Below are positions 21,262 through 32,754 of a DNA stretch of 64,000 nucleotides, in pieces. Source of the stretch: Zea mays (Eukaryota; Streptophyta; Magnoliopsida; Poales; Poaceae); assembly GCF_902167145.1 (NCBI RefSeq), contig NC_050099.1:12848434-12912433 (forward strand). Reading direction: 5' to 3'. The notes under the pieces were generated by a model, which was not told the origin of the DNA, searched no databases, and saw nothing but the letters and a program-made list of their open reading frames with translations. Position numbers and translations under genes: made by a program. Within the stretch, counting starts at the first letter, position 1. Each line of letters begins with the position of its first letter.

Positions 21262-23146
21262 GTGATGGCTCGAGGAAGATCCCAAAAGAACAAGAAGACA
21301 CCTCTGAAGAAAATCAAGGAGGTAACTCTTGAGATTTTACTTAATGATTGTTCTAATTATACTTCATGGTCTACTAGTGTGATAAATGCTTTTAGAACAA
21401 TAGACTCACGATTAGAACAAATTTTAGACAAGAGTATCATACCCTCTAGTTATAATGGGAAAAATACTTCTGAGGAAGATCAAAGATGTTTACGCTTAAA
21501 TTATCTTGCTTTTGACATCTTAGGTAATTCTCTTAGCAAAGAAGATTATCATGCCTTCATAATTAGATATGATGAACCTATTCATGATGCGCATGATATT
21601 TGGACTAGAATTAAAAGTAAATTTAATGAGTCCAAACATGATAGTTCATATGATGCTTCTACTTCCTTTAGTTCTCGTGAAAACTAATCCTTTGAAGGAA
21701 GAAGAAGAAAATGAACGTTGGAGATCAAACGATGAATCCACCTCTCCAAAAGGTTCGTCTTCCCATTTCGATTCCCACATATGTTGTGTGGCTAATGAAA
21801 ATGATAGCGGAAGCACAAATGAGGATGAGGAGGAAGAAAGGAGCTTCATGCAACTCTACGCTCGCCTAAGCCAAGAAGATAAGGCAGTCATGCTCAAACT
21901 TCTAGAAAGAGCGAGAGAGCAAAGTGAAGCTCGTCAAAGGCTAGAAAATGTTCTCTCCATGAAAATGCTATACTTTGACGAGTTGACTAAAGAACATGAG
22001 GAGCTAAAGTGCTCTCATGTTGATTTGGTCCAAAGGTATAAAACTATTTCAATTGAGCAAGATAACACTTTACATTGTATCGCTCAATTAGTAAATAGGA
22101 ATGTCTTGCTTAAGGACCAAGTAGAAAAGCAACAAGTTGAAAATCTAGCTTTTCAAGAAAAATATGATATGCTTCTATGTTCTCATGAAAATCTTATAAA
22201 TGATCATATCATATTAAATATCGCTCATGAGGTTGTGATAGAAAACTTAAAATCTCAACAACCTCACTCATGCACATGTATTCAAATTAAAACTGCATTA
22301 CCATGTGCTAATGCTTGTTGTCCGTCAACAAGCAAAACTTCCTTTGAGCTAGGATTTGCAGGAACACAAGATGATATATATCAAAAGCTCAAAGAAGAAA
22401 ATGAGAGGCTAAAAATGAGCTTGACACAACTAAAAGGTAAGTGCATTGCTCAACCTTCTCAAGATAACCGTGATCACATGGTGAAGAAGCTTGAGAAGGG
22501 AACAACCGTGGCATGTACTAAATCCCTTGAAGAAAATATCAAGGACTTGAGGATTGCCAAGAGGAAGGAACAAAAGAAGAAAATCAATACCTCTTCCAAA
22601 AGCCTCAACCATGCCTCCATAAATGGTAACATCCAAGGTAATAATCAAGTCACACTTCACACTAAGAGAAGTAAGAAGTGTAGTGAATGCTTTAAAAAGG
22701 GGCACTCGATTAGGTCATGTCCCTATATTCAAAATGACTTGATTATTAACAAGGATGATAAACATTTTTTTAAATGCTCAAAGAAGGGACACTTATTTAG
22801 ATCTTGTCCCCATTTAAAACAAAAAGGCATAGTGTTAGAAAAGAAAATATTAACTAACCATGTAGCAAGCAAGAAACAAGGAAAGAAGAAATCTTCAAGA
22901 ATTGAAGATCGCCTTTGCTACATATGCCGAAAGAAGGGACATCAATGCAAGGATTGTCCCATTGGTAACAACCCCACTTCTAGCTTGTCAATTATTTCAC
23001 ATGCAACTAGGCAACCCAAAATTGCAACTTGTGCTAGAAAGGTAACGAGTTTACCAAGCGCTAACACAAAGGACTTTTGGGTTCCTAGATCTTTGTTGAC
23101 TAACCTTAATGGACCCATCAAGCAATGGGTACCAAAATATGCTTGA
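21262..23146 (+). pseudogene. Copia 2 gag with CCHC zinc knuckles, one frameshift
   Basis: The N-terminal half (from 21262; M-A-R-G at 21265) resembles the copia capsid region (NDCSNYTSWSTSVINAF), runs to a stop at 21687, and is continued from about 21690 in the +1 frame. The second half is a glutamate-rich, coiled-coil-like region (about 21830-22440) followed by three cysteine/histidine motifs. Two are good CX2CX4HX4C knuckles (CSECFKKGHSIRSC near 22680, CYICRKKGHQCKDC near 22917); a middle one near 22775 is incomplete. The product ends WVPKYA at 23146, just where a protease would begin in an autonomous copia. It would be a structural protein of virus-like particles. Confidence 0.85.
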
Positions 23147-26100
23147 CAAGCTTTACAGGAAAAAGAGATGGTATGAAGCTTTGGGGTGCTTCAGAGAGTC
23201 AATTCAATTTTTGTTAACTCAAGCTATCAATCTTCAATGATCTATATCCAAGATTGACCCAAAGTTATTTCGAATTGTTATATCTAAAACTCATATCATC
23301 TCGGGGAAGGTATTGATGTTGTAGGAAATAAAGAATTATCCTGTGCGGAAAAATCAAGACCTACAACATGAAGGAAAGCCAAAGGATGGTAACATTTATG
23401 CTTTTAAGTGCAAGTATCTTAAATTATCATTTCTTATGTGTCTTGTGTAGTCACATAGAAAAAGAAAGCACTTCAAATGTTTTTTAATTATGTCATCGTT
23501 CTTTGAAGAAAATCCTCTCGTATGGTAGATTGTATATTCATCATTTCTATACCATGGCAATCTGCATGCTTTAAATTGTTGTAAGTATCTTATGGCATGC
23601 TTTTCACTAATCATCCTATTATTGTCATGTTCTAGATATAGAGATATATTCCATGTTCTTAAAAGAATAAGGTGTCAAGTAAGGAATTTAATTCCTTAGG
23701 ACACTTATAAAGGGAATCTCTATTTATATCTAGAAATCGTGAGACTAATGTTTTTGTCTAAATAACCTAAGTAGTCTCACATGTAGAGAATAAGTTTCTC
23801 TTTGGAGATGCGTAATCTAACATGAAAAGAAAAGTCAATCCAATGATTTATGTTGTTTTGCCTCCTGCTTAAATTGGATATGATTCTTCTATATTTATCA
23901 CTCTCCATGTTATGAATTAGATTTATTCCCATAATCTTAAAGAATTAACTATGCTTGTTTTATTAAGCATACATCACGGAATAACCTAGTTCATACTATA
24001 AAGTTTCCATGCTTTAGTAATCTATTTCCCATTCCTTATCAAAATAATTACACAAAGGGAAACTAGTGCTTGTGTTACTAATAACATATCTCTTGAGCTT
24101 ACTTATGAAAATCTACAAGAGAGTAAGTGCAAGCCGCAAGCCTCAAGGGTTACTCTTCACCCAAAGGAAGAAAGGTAAAAGCAAAGGTATGGGAACTCAT
24201 CTTCTTAATATAGTTCCCATCAATGGTTATTTACTCTAAATTCTACCTATGTGAAGAATAGATTCTTTATTGGACTTAAGTCAGCGAGATGTGCATTCAA
24301 TCTCATTCTCATAAAATGCATTTGTCCATTAGAATCTAATTCATGCCTTTGCTATATCTGTTCTCATATTGATATGATCTTAAGTCTTAATAATAAATTC
24401 AATATGAAGAAGTAAAATTACTATGATTGATCAAAATGTTCAAAAGGTGCATCTTCCTCTTTTCTAATAATGTGCACTAATGTTAAGGATTTTACTTCAT
24501 GTCTGTGTGACTTATGAATGATGAATTGTTTATATTCCTTATCCAAAAGAAATCATTCTTCATCATATACTCCCTTGTGCTATTAACATCTCTCTTGAGT
24601 ATTTTCAATAAGTTTGAAAGGAAAAAGAGACAAATACAAAGGGAGGACACTCAAATGAAAAAGGAAGACATCAAGAGCAACAACACCAAATTGTATAATG
24701 AGATCTTCAAAACAATCATGGTGTGGTTGTAAGCATTCTAAATCTTTTTAATTATGAGAATAACTAGGCATAAGTTATTTATTGCAAATCTTATAAGCCT
24801 TGATCAAAATGAATAATGCTTCTCCCTATTTGTCTTTAAAAGTGAGTCCAATTCTTTCAAACCTTGATACATGTCTTTAGGGGAGCATATTTCTATATCT
24901 TGATTATTTTGAGACTAATTCTTCATCTTAGTATTCTCATATAGTCTCAAGTATGAGAATAAGTTTCTCATGAAGTATGCTTCTGCATTTCAATCCATCT
25001 TGGTAAAGTAATGTCAACTTTATCAAGGATTGTAACTTTCAATGTTAAAGTAGCATATTTACTGGATTCTCCTTTTTTAAGCTTGTTTGATAATCTAATG
25101 CCTATATTGTTCTTTTGATCGCATCTGTTGTGTGTTTGATCATTGAATCACCTCAATCAACATGTATGCTTCTTAGTGCCTCTTATAATTTCAATCGATA
25201 TCTCTTGATATGCACTAAGTTAAAAGGAGAATTCATGATATATTTATGCAATTTGTGATCTACTTGATATATAATAACAATGACTTAGAAAAGGATCACT
25301 AGTTGTAGAACTCTCTCTTGTGCAAAATATTTTCATACACTGTGTTGAATTTAGGTCTTAAGTAACTAAGACTAAGGACAAAGCACAATGAAGAGAGCGT
25401 CTCTATGTGAAGGTACAAAAAGGGTCAAACTGCTTCCTCTCATTTTTACATGTACCTAAATCTTCCTTTTCTATACATTTCTTGCATATCTTGTATAAAA
25501 GGAAGAAAGCATGTCTATGCATATCCCTGCTTCATACCTAGTTTAACATCTCAAAAATTTGCATTCTTGCATTAATGCACTTTTGTTGCAACTAAGTGAA
25601 GTGATTTTATTGTCAAAGAGCTTAAAGCTTAACCTTGTAACGAGGATAAGCTACCTTTGTTTCAAAGGTGGAGGGTCCTTAAGTCTCTTTGAAATCCTGA
25701 AGGGTAAATGATTAAAATGATTCCAACATGCTTTCATAAGTGCATAGTCTGTCGTGAGTATCACACTTTTATTACGATACATTGCACTTCACAGTTTCTA
25801 TGATAAAGATATGTCCTCATTAACCTAATTATGTGCACTTGGCATTTAAGGCCAAAATTTGTATTCCTCTCAAGGCACATATTTAGGGGGAGCAATCTAT
25901 ATTATATAGAACTATTTAAGCTTAATTGACATATCCTTTTAATCATGTCTCTTTCCTTTGGTACATTTGCATATTTCCCATCTCTATTGTGCCAAGGCTA
26001 AGACTAATATGTTTCCATGAGCATTAAGTCTTAGATTGAAAGGGAAATGGAGTATTCGGCAAAGACATCGCTTCCACTCTACATCTTCGGTATTATCCTT

Positions 26101-26662
26101 CCTTGCCGGTATTCCGCCAGCTCTCCAATTTGGTATAATCTTCACTCATATATTGTTTGCCAAAGGGGGAGAGAAAGTAAGAAGGGTTTATATTTCACTC
26201 ACAAGTATCAGTTTTTGGCGATTCATGCCAAAGGGGGAGAAAGTATTAGCCCAAAGCAAAAGGACCGCACCACCAAAAATGAAGTCTTTCAAATTTGTAT
26301 TAAAAGAAGATTTTTCTATTGGTATCTTATTTTTGATAGATTTTTCAAATTGGTATAACCCCTTTCAAAATTAATATCTAAAACCCTATTGAACACTAAA
26401 TGAATAAGATTTTGAAAAATCTTATTCATTTACCTTTGACTATTTGCAAAAAGGCTTTGAAAAGAATTTCCAAAAGAAGTTGCAAAAACAAAACAAGTGG
26501 TGCAAGCGTGGTCCAAAATGTTAAAATTAGAAGAAAGCATCCATGCATATCTTATGAAATGTATATTGGTTTAATTCCAAGTAACCTATGCACTTACCTT
26601 ATGCAAACTAGTTCAATTCTGCACTTATATATTTGCTTTGGTTTGTGTTGGCATCAATCACC
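23147..26662 (+). other. Non-coding internal region of copia 2
   Basis: AT-rich, with no reading frame longer than about 110 codons and no pol motif. Two weakly similar segments (about 23745-23850 and 24905-25015, both with GAGAATAAGTTTCTC) hint at an old internal duplication. From 26036 onward it matches the copia 1 3' UTR, including AAAGGGGGAGA motifs. Confidence 0.7.
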
Positions 26663-26676
26663 AAAAAGGGGGAGAT
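26663..26676 (+). promoter_or_regulatory. Polypurine tract of copia 2
   Basis: AAAAAGGGGGAGAT lies immediately before the 3' LTR start TGAAAGGGAAAT, the position required for plus-strand priming. Confidence 0.75.
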
Positions 26677-28190
26677 TGAAAGGGAAATAGGCTTACACCT
26701 TTTTCCTAAATGATTTTTGGTGGTTGAATTGCCCAACACAAATAATTGGACTAACTAGTTTGCTCTAGATCATACATTCTACAGGTGCCAAAGGTTCAAC
26801 ACAAACCAATCAAAAAGAACAAGTTAGGCTTCAAAAGAAAGGAGCAAAAAGGAAACCGAAGTGTGCCCTGGTCTGGCGCACCGGACTGTCCGGTGTGCCA
26901 CCAGACAGTGTCCGGTGCACCATCGTACAGTGTCCGGTGCACCAGGGTGAATCAGCTCAAACTCCTCAGCTTCGGGATTTCCGGGCGCAGCTCCGCTATA
27001 ATTCACCGGACTGTCCGGTGTGCCACCGGACTGTCCGGTGCACCAGCGGAGCAACGGCTACTGCGTGCAACGGTCGACTCTGACAGTGAACAGTACAGAA
27101 TAGTGAACGCGGCAGACGTCAGAGCAGTTGGTCAGAGGGGCACCGGACTGTCCGTTGTCGCACCGGACTGTCCAGTGCCACATGAGGACAGAGTCTCCAA
27201 CGGTCGACCAGCTCCAAGCCTAACGACAGGATGACGTGGCGGCGCACCGGACACTGTCTGGTACGCCCATCGCCAGCAGCCTTCTCCAACGGCTACAATT
27301 TGGTTGGTGGCTATAAATACCACCCCAACCGACCACTTCAAGGTGTGGGAGCCCAAGCAACATTCCAAGTCATATAGTTGACATATCCAAGCCCTCCCAA
27401 CCACCTCTATTAATTGATCCATCCTATACACAAGATTTAGACCACTACAAACCACACAAGTGCCACAAAAGAGAGAGCAAGCAAAAGAAAGCCTCTTGTG
27501 AGAGTTTAGCTCTAGTGCCTTGTGAGATTCATTGAGAGAAAGTGTGTGCTATATCTTGCGTTCATTTGTGCGTGGAGTTTTGACTCCCATTGAACTTCCT
27601 CCAAAGTTTTGAAGGCTTGTAAAGCTAGCAAGAGACACCTAAGTGTGTGGTGATCCTTGCGGGGTCTTAAGTGATCCTTGAGAAGAAGAAGAGCTCGCCG
27701 ATCTTGGGGATCGGTTGAGAGAAGGAAAGGGTTGAAAGAGACCCGTCCTTAGTGGACTCCTCAACGGGGACTAGGCCTTCGAGGGCCAAACCTCGGTAAA
27801 ACAAATCACCCGTGTCTCGTGTGTTTATTGCTTGTGATTTGTTTGTTCTCTCCCTTTCTAAGTTCTTTTGCGCTACTCTTTGCTAACATTATTTTGTATT
27901 GCCTCAAGTTAAATTCTCATTTAGAGAAGCAACTCCTTGCAAGAAAGAACTTGTGTTTATCTTCTTCTTAACTAAGCCTTCTTGCATTATTCTCCACTAA
28001 CATTTCTAGTAGTATTGTTATTGATTAAAATCCGCACTCCTTGAAAACAGTACTCATTGCAAGCAAAGGTTTTAGTTTTATACTCCGATAATTGTGAATC
28101 TTGTTCTGACCACTAATCAAGGGATCTAGTTTGTATTTAGAGCTATAATTTTCAGGTTTCGCCTATCCACCCCCCTCTAGGCGACTTTCA
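26677..28190 (+). repeat. 3' LTR of copia 2, complete
   Basis: It spans 1514 bp from TGAAAGGGAAAT to GGCGACTTTCA. A TATA box, CTATAAATA, is at 27311-27319. At least seven CCGGACTGTCCGG-type palindromes or half-palindromes lie between about 26876 and 27260, upstream of the TATA box. The right flank GCTTG has no visible partner because the 5' end is deleted. Confidence 0.92.
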
Positions 28191-29525
28191 GCTTGGAGCC
28201 TTGTTTAAATTCCATTAATACTCAACTAGTTCCATTGGAACTCTAAACAAATCCAACGATTTCTATGCAAAGATGTCCTTATTGTCCTTAACGAAGCTAG
28301 TGAGCATATCTTCCTATGCTTGGTTAAGTTTAGTGCTAATAGTCACCTTTTTGCAGAGGTCAGTAAGTCGATCCTTTTTGTGTAGTATTTTCAATTTATC
28401 TTGCCATAAATTTTGGTAGAACTCGACTACTTCCTATGCCTTGCTTAGAAGTTGGCCTTAGCTGCAAGCTGCACAACCTCGATATTGCAGTTGTAGGAGC
28501 ACTTCAAGTCACCTCTAAGTGAGAGTTTGCCTGCCTTAGCATATTAAATAGTAAGTATGGGTAATGAGGGATTTCCATAAACATGTTGAGAGGTGGTCAT
28601 CCGAAGATGGATGGTACAAGTAATCAAACTGAATTATTTTTAACCTAATGTACTCTATTATATCATTATCTTATGTACTAAATGTGATAACTAGAGTAAC
28701 TTGTGCAAGGTGTATCACTAACTTCCTAGGTATGATGCCATAGATAGCTTCATCTATTATCATTAGGAAATTTATGATATCAAGGCCCATCTTTTCCTGT
28801 GTGCTGGCAAAGATAATGTTGAACCATGTGTCGCCATCAACGAAGACCTTAGTGAATTGAACTCCTGCAACTGTCAGGTCCAAACCTAGGGGAGTACCAT
28901 CTTAGGTTGGAGAAACTAGTCCATGGACCCTCCCTTATGAATTAAATTGGGACCTTGTGCCATTATAGGAAACTCAAAGTTGTGGGCTCTAAAGCCATGA
29001 CCTAACAAATGGTAAGATTGGTCCGCAACTTGGACATTGATGTGGCTACTCCTTTGAAGATAAGGTTGATGACATTATTGTCCTGTTGAAACTCTATCTT
29101 GTGTGTTTTTGTTCTTAGTCTTCATCCATCTTGCATTTTCCTTGAGCCTTCTATCGGTCTATGGCGGGGTTAGGCCATAATTCTTCACGTGTAAACATTC
29201 AAATATTGGATGTTTCATAAATCAGTGATAAAGGCATTATTCCATGAGCAGGTCATCAAACGATTTAGGATTGCTTCCTTTCTTTGACTTGTGCATGACC
29301 ATGACCTAGTTTTCTGGTCTCCTCTTCCTGCCTAACAAGTTTCCCCAACCATCCTTATGATTGCTACCCTTGTTTTTGTCTGGCCTAAATGGTTTGCACT
29401 TGACGCAGGACACACGAAACTCGTGTTTTAAAGGAGTAAAGAAATGCTTGGTGTATAATTTCAGGCCACTTCGTCGAACCAAAACTATGACGTTAGACCC
29501 TGAGCCTTTCACGGTTTTATACATC
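28191..29525 (-). pseudogene. Degenerate Ty3/gypsy gag-protease relic
   Basis: On the minus strand a protease-like stretch (FTKVFVDGDTWFNIIFAS, near 28780-28870) is followed by a weak IIPRK...LAQVTL match, the pattern seen around the protease of Tat-type gypsy elements. Upstream on that strand (29170-29520) is lysine/arginine-rich sequence with a degenerate C/H cluster like the gag end. Several stops interrupt it. No LTR remains, so it is the oldest gypsy layer here. Confidence 0.5.
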
Positions 29526-29528
29526 TAA

Positions 29529-29894
29529 GGCCGACTCCAATTGAACAGCCAAATCCAACCGCCATTTGCCACTTTGGCTGATGTCAGGACTTTGGTTGCG
29601 CAACCATTAGTAGAGTGCATCCAACAGCTAAACCAAATAATCCAGCCATTTAATTTTGGAATCTTTTCATAGGATCTACCACAAGTTTTTAATGCATTGT
29701 ATTCCTACGTGTGGGCCCTAAAAGCAAATGGCTTATACGTTTTTGGACAGCTAGTTTACCTTTTCTCTCTCTTCTCATGTTTTTGTGTGGCCTAAATGGT
29801 TTAACTGTTGGAGACTATATTCATATACTGTAGTGGCACTATGACAACCATATTGACTTTGGCTACCGCTTTAGCTAGCCTGTTGGAGCCAGTC
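29529..29894. mobile_element. Tourist-like MITE, 366 bp
   Basis: TAA occurs on both sides (29526-29528 and 29895-29897). The ends are imperfect inverted repeats: GGCCGACTCCAA at the left and the complement of GACTGGCTCCAACAG at the right. There is no coding sequence. Confidence 0.55.
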
Positions 29895-29897
29895 TAA

Positions 29898-30535
29898 GGA
29901 TATGGCCAGCAAATAGTGTATACAAATAGTGTATATGACAATGTTTACGTAGTCGAGTATAAAATAAGAGATATGAATCATCCGGAGATATGGTATGTCT
30001 CCTTTTTGCTTCTAGAAACATTTCAGCAGTATAGTTGCAATAAACAACACTCGATCTGATGGATATAGTGCAAGCATCATGTATCGGCCCCCACCACCCC
30101 CACCACACGGATAGTCAAACTAACAACGAATCTAATGCACAATAGAAAATCCAAAGAGATTGATCGTTAGTTGCCTCATATCATGGAACCATGTTATCAC
30201 TAGAGATAAACAAATCAAAAGGAATCTCGAATCAGTTGAGAGGGAGAAAATGTGTAAACCAGCTAAATGCTAATAAGTAACAAAATGCAACGACTTAGCT
30301 AAGCAACACGGACCGTATTGCCAAAATGCAACGACTTTGGTAGGCATCAGTTGCTTTGTTTGCATGTATATATTTAGCTTGCTTGTTCTATATTTCTTTT
30401 GGAATTTCTAACAATATCATCTACCTCAAAAAATAGCTGTAGCGCAATAAAAATACATAATCTCTCTGAATCAGGTTGGATAAAGACAAACTTTTAGGGT
30501 ATGTTTGGTTCTACTATATGGATTGAGGGGATTAA
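29898..30535. other. Unassigned AT-rich sequence
   Basis: No gene, terminal repeat or tandem array recognised. The last 40 bp (GGGTATGTTTGG from about 30498) may be the left end of an older MITE into which the element at 30536 inserted, ending near 30830 at CCAAACAAAG; the ends match poorly. Confidence 0.4.
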
Positions 30536-30661
30536 GGGCTTGTTCGTTTCTGTCGGATTGCACCCGGAATCGTTCCAGCTAATCAAAGTTTATATAAATT
30601 AGAGAAGCAATCAGGTTAGGAGTCGTTCCGACCCACCAATCCGACACAAACGAACAAGGCC
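30536..30661. mobile_element. Tourist-like MITE, 126 bp
   Basis: The ends are GGGCTTGTTCGTTT and AAACGAACAAGGCC, inverted over 14 bp with one mismatch. TAA duplications lie at 30533-30535 and 30662-30664. Confidence 0.8.
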
Positions 30662-30830
30662 TAAAGGGGTTTTAATCCCTAGTAGACCTAGTTTGCATAT
30701 TCTATTATTGACCCAAATCCACAAATTTATACTCCAATCTAGCTCAACACAAATCCACATATTTATACTCCAATCTAGCTCAACACATGTGGATTGAGGT
30801 CAATACTAGAGTACCCAAACAAAGTCGTAA

Positions 30831-31038
30831 GGGTCTGTTTGGTTTCATTAAAATCTATATGGATTGGAGGGAATTGAATGAGTTTTAACCCATAACAACT
30901 TAAAATTCTTCATAATTTTTTCAATCACTTCCAATCGATGAGACATAGAAATAACTTAACAAGACTTAAGCCAAATTCTCTTCCAAACCATATCAATCTC
31001 CTCTAATTCATATGAATTGAAAATAACCGAACAGACCC
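30831..31038. mobile_element. MITE, 208 bp
   Basis: GGGTCTGTTTGGTTT at the left matches the complement of ACCGAACAGACCC at the right. The flanks read TAA on the left and TTA on the right, so the duplication may be TA with AGGGTCTG ends. Confidence 0.7.
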
Positions 31039-31578
31039 TTACAAAGTTTGAATAGGCTCTATAACTTTATCGTCGATAACTTTTTTATTTAAAATTATTT
31101 AGGGTTTCGAAAATATGTTTCAAGTCTTATTTTCAACTACATCGGATAAAGAGATGACCTAAGATAAACTTGTAGTATTCGACATTTTTGTATTTAAAAT
31201 TGTTTATTAGCTCAAATATTTGTTTGATTGGTCATAATTGAGTTTGGGTGAAATGGAAATAAGGAACACACGAAGGCCTAAGGTTCTGAACTTGATCTTG
31301 CCTAATGGCTTGACTAAGAAAATACTTATTACTCGGTTTACAAACTTTGTAAAATAGTTTTTGGAGTCTGGTCATTTTGCCGATTGGCCCCAAAAGTCGA
31401 TTGCTCCATGCGGATGGGATATCTGACTTCAGAAAATCGATGATTTTTATAGACAGGTGGACGATGCAACCATCTCTAAAAACCATTTTTGGCTAATTAT
31501 GAAGAAGGGTTGGGGCGTGGTGTCTTCCACGATAAGACAAATGACCAGACAATCCTTATCTACCTATATATAGGTTAA
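31039..31578. other. Unassigned sequence between MITEs
   Basis: No gene or repeat structure recognised. Short open frames on both strands lack any family signature. Confidence 0.5.
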
Positions 31579-31803
31579 TGGAGTATTTGACGTGAAAAAT
31601 CACTCTATCCAAAATGAGATGGTGTATCATGAGTCAATTTCACAAATTTGGTAGAATGACTCTATTTCTCATATTAGTACTAACTAACTAACTATAAGAA
31701 ATATGGTGGTGATGAATTAAATTATTCTATTCTACAAACCAAACAAAAAAATTAAAGAGTGGGAAGATGATAGACTAACTCATTCGTTAAACCAAACACT
31801 CTA
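31579..31803. mobile_element. Tourist-like MITE, 225 bp
   Basis: TAA lies on both sides (31576-31578 and 31804-31806), with ends around GGAGTATTTG and CCAAACACTC. It belongs to the same family as the element at 59693-59908: both contain CTCATATTAGTACTA and end in CCAAACAC. Confidence 0.65.
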
Positions 31804-31911
31804 TAAGTGGAGCAACTGACATCTGGCAATCTTGATTCATATGCTACGCAAAACCGATATGAAGTTTTATCTGTTGCTTTTTATTTCAAAGGAGCAATAA
31901 CAAATAATTTA

Positions 31912-32095
31912 GGGAGTGTTTGAATATAATATAGTTAATAGTTAACTGCTAAAATTAGATAAATACATGCAAATAGTCCAGCTAATAATTCAGCTATTAG
32001 ATACTTTTAACAAATTAGTTAATATTTAGCTAGATAATTTAACGAGCAATTTTTTAGCCAACTACATATTAGCTCTAGTGTATTCAAATACCCTC
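31912..32095. mobile_element. Tourist-like MITE (first of a tandem pair)
   Basis: It runs from GGGAGTGTTTGAAT to ATTCAAATACCCTC with TTA on both sides (31909-31911 and 32096-32098). It shares its interior (GTTAATAGTTA, ACAAATTAGTTAAT) with the next element. Confidence 0.75.
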
Positions 32096-32098
32096 TTA

Positions 32099-32282
32099 GG
32101 CCATGTTTGAATGCACTAGAGTTAATAGTTAGCTGCCAAAATTAGTTGAAGACATCATTACAGTCTAGTTAGTAGTTCAACTATTAACTATTTTTTAACA
32201 AATTAGTTAATAGTTAGCTAGCTAATTTTTGTAGCAATTTTTTGTTAACTAGCTATTAGCTATAGCGCATTTAAACACCATT
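32099..32282. mobile_element. Tourist-like MITE (second of a tandem pair)
   Basis: GGCCATGTTTGAATGCACTA at the left matches the complement of the right end (GCGCATTTAAACACCATT). TTA occurs on both sides; the left TTA (32096-32098) is also the right duplication of the previous element. Confidence 0.75.
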
Positions 32283-32428
32283 TTAGATAGGCCACTCATC
32301 ATCTAGAACTTGGAAGAGTCGTTTCCGCTGTAACTGGACATGTCCTTAATCCTTGATTTTGTATACGCCGCTGTCCAGCAACCCATCGACATCTGCGTAC
32401 ACTACCAATAAATACATTTATTAATTTA

Positions 32429-32650
32429 GGGATGTTTAAATGTACTCGTCTGTTTGTTGGGATTATAATTTGAGCAGATTATAATATCAAAACAGACTCT
32501 AAAATTAATAGTTAGTTGGCTAAAAAATTACTAGTGAAATTAGATATTAACTAATTTACTAAAAATAACTTACTATTAAATAGGTTGTTAGGATATCTTC
32601 AACTAACTTTAACCGTTAACTAATAGCTATAGTGTATTCAAACACTTTCT
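32429..32650. mobile_element. Tourist-like MITE, related to the tandem pair
   Basis: The left end GGGATGTTTAAATGTACT follows TTA at 32426-32428, and the right end is near GTGTATTCAAACACTTT. The right duplication is not clear. Between this element and the pair (32286-32425) is non-MITE sequence that is duplicated elsewhere in the window. Confidence 0.55.
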
Positions 32651-32754
32651 ACCTTCAGTAAGCCGTGTAAACGACCGTGCAAATCACTATTTTATACTGT
32701 AAATTGCACTGTTTAGAGGGTGTAGTTTGAAATAGAGAATAAGATAAGAAGTGT

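Larger units (their letters stand above)
20160..28190 (+). mobile_element. Copia 2: Opie/Ji-related Ty1/copia element with gag but no pol
   Basis: It has a truncated 5' LTR (20160-21215), a primer-binding site, a frameshifted gag (21262-23146), 3.5 kb of non-coding internal sequence, a polypurine tract and a complete 3' LTR (26677-28190). No protease, integrase, RT or RNase H motif is visible in any frame between gag and the polypurine tract. LTR and 3' UTR are related to copia 1, which does carry pol, so copia 2 looks like a non-autonomous relative. The 5' LTR has lost about 475 bp at a junction with the Tekay-like element. Confidence 0.85.
32077..32754. repeat. Segment H: source copy of a sequence repeated twice more in the window
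   Basis: This MITE-bearing stretch directly precedes LTR1. Positions 32077-32571 recur at 44330-44824, and 32338-32754 recur at 57061-57476. The copies differ from it at about two substitutions each plus one single-base gap, so the duplication is recent relative to decay of the surrounding elements. The shared block includes MITE parts and the non-MITE stretch between them in the same order. Confidence 0.92.

Noticed and set aside
24514..24732. A 72-codon frame in the copia 2 internal region
   Set aside because: Lysine-rich sequence from AT-rich DNA, no homologous motif and no support from neighbouring features.
30498..30830. An outer MITE enclosing the element at 30536-30661
   Set aside because: The ends (GGGTATGTTTGG and CCAAACAAAG) match poorly and the flanking triplets differ; kept only as a remark.
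29898..31578. A possible host gene between the relic and the MITE field
   Set aside because: No open frame, splice-site series or known domain could be supported on either strand.
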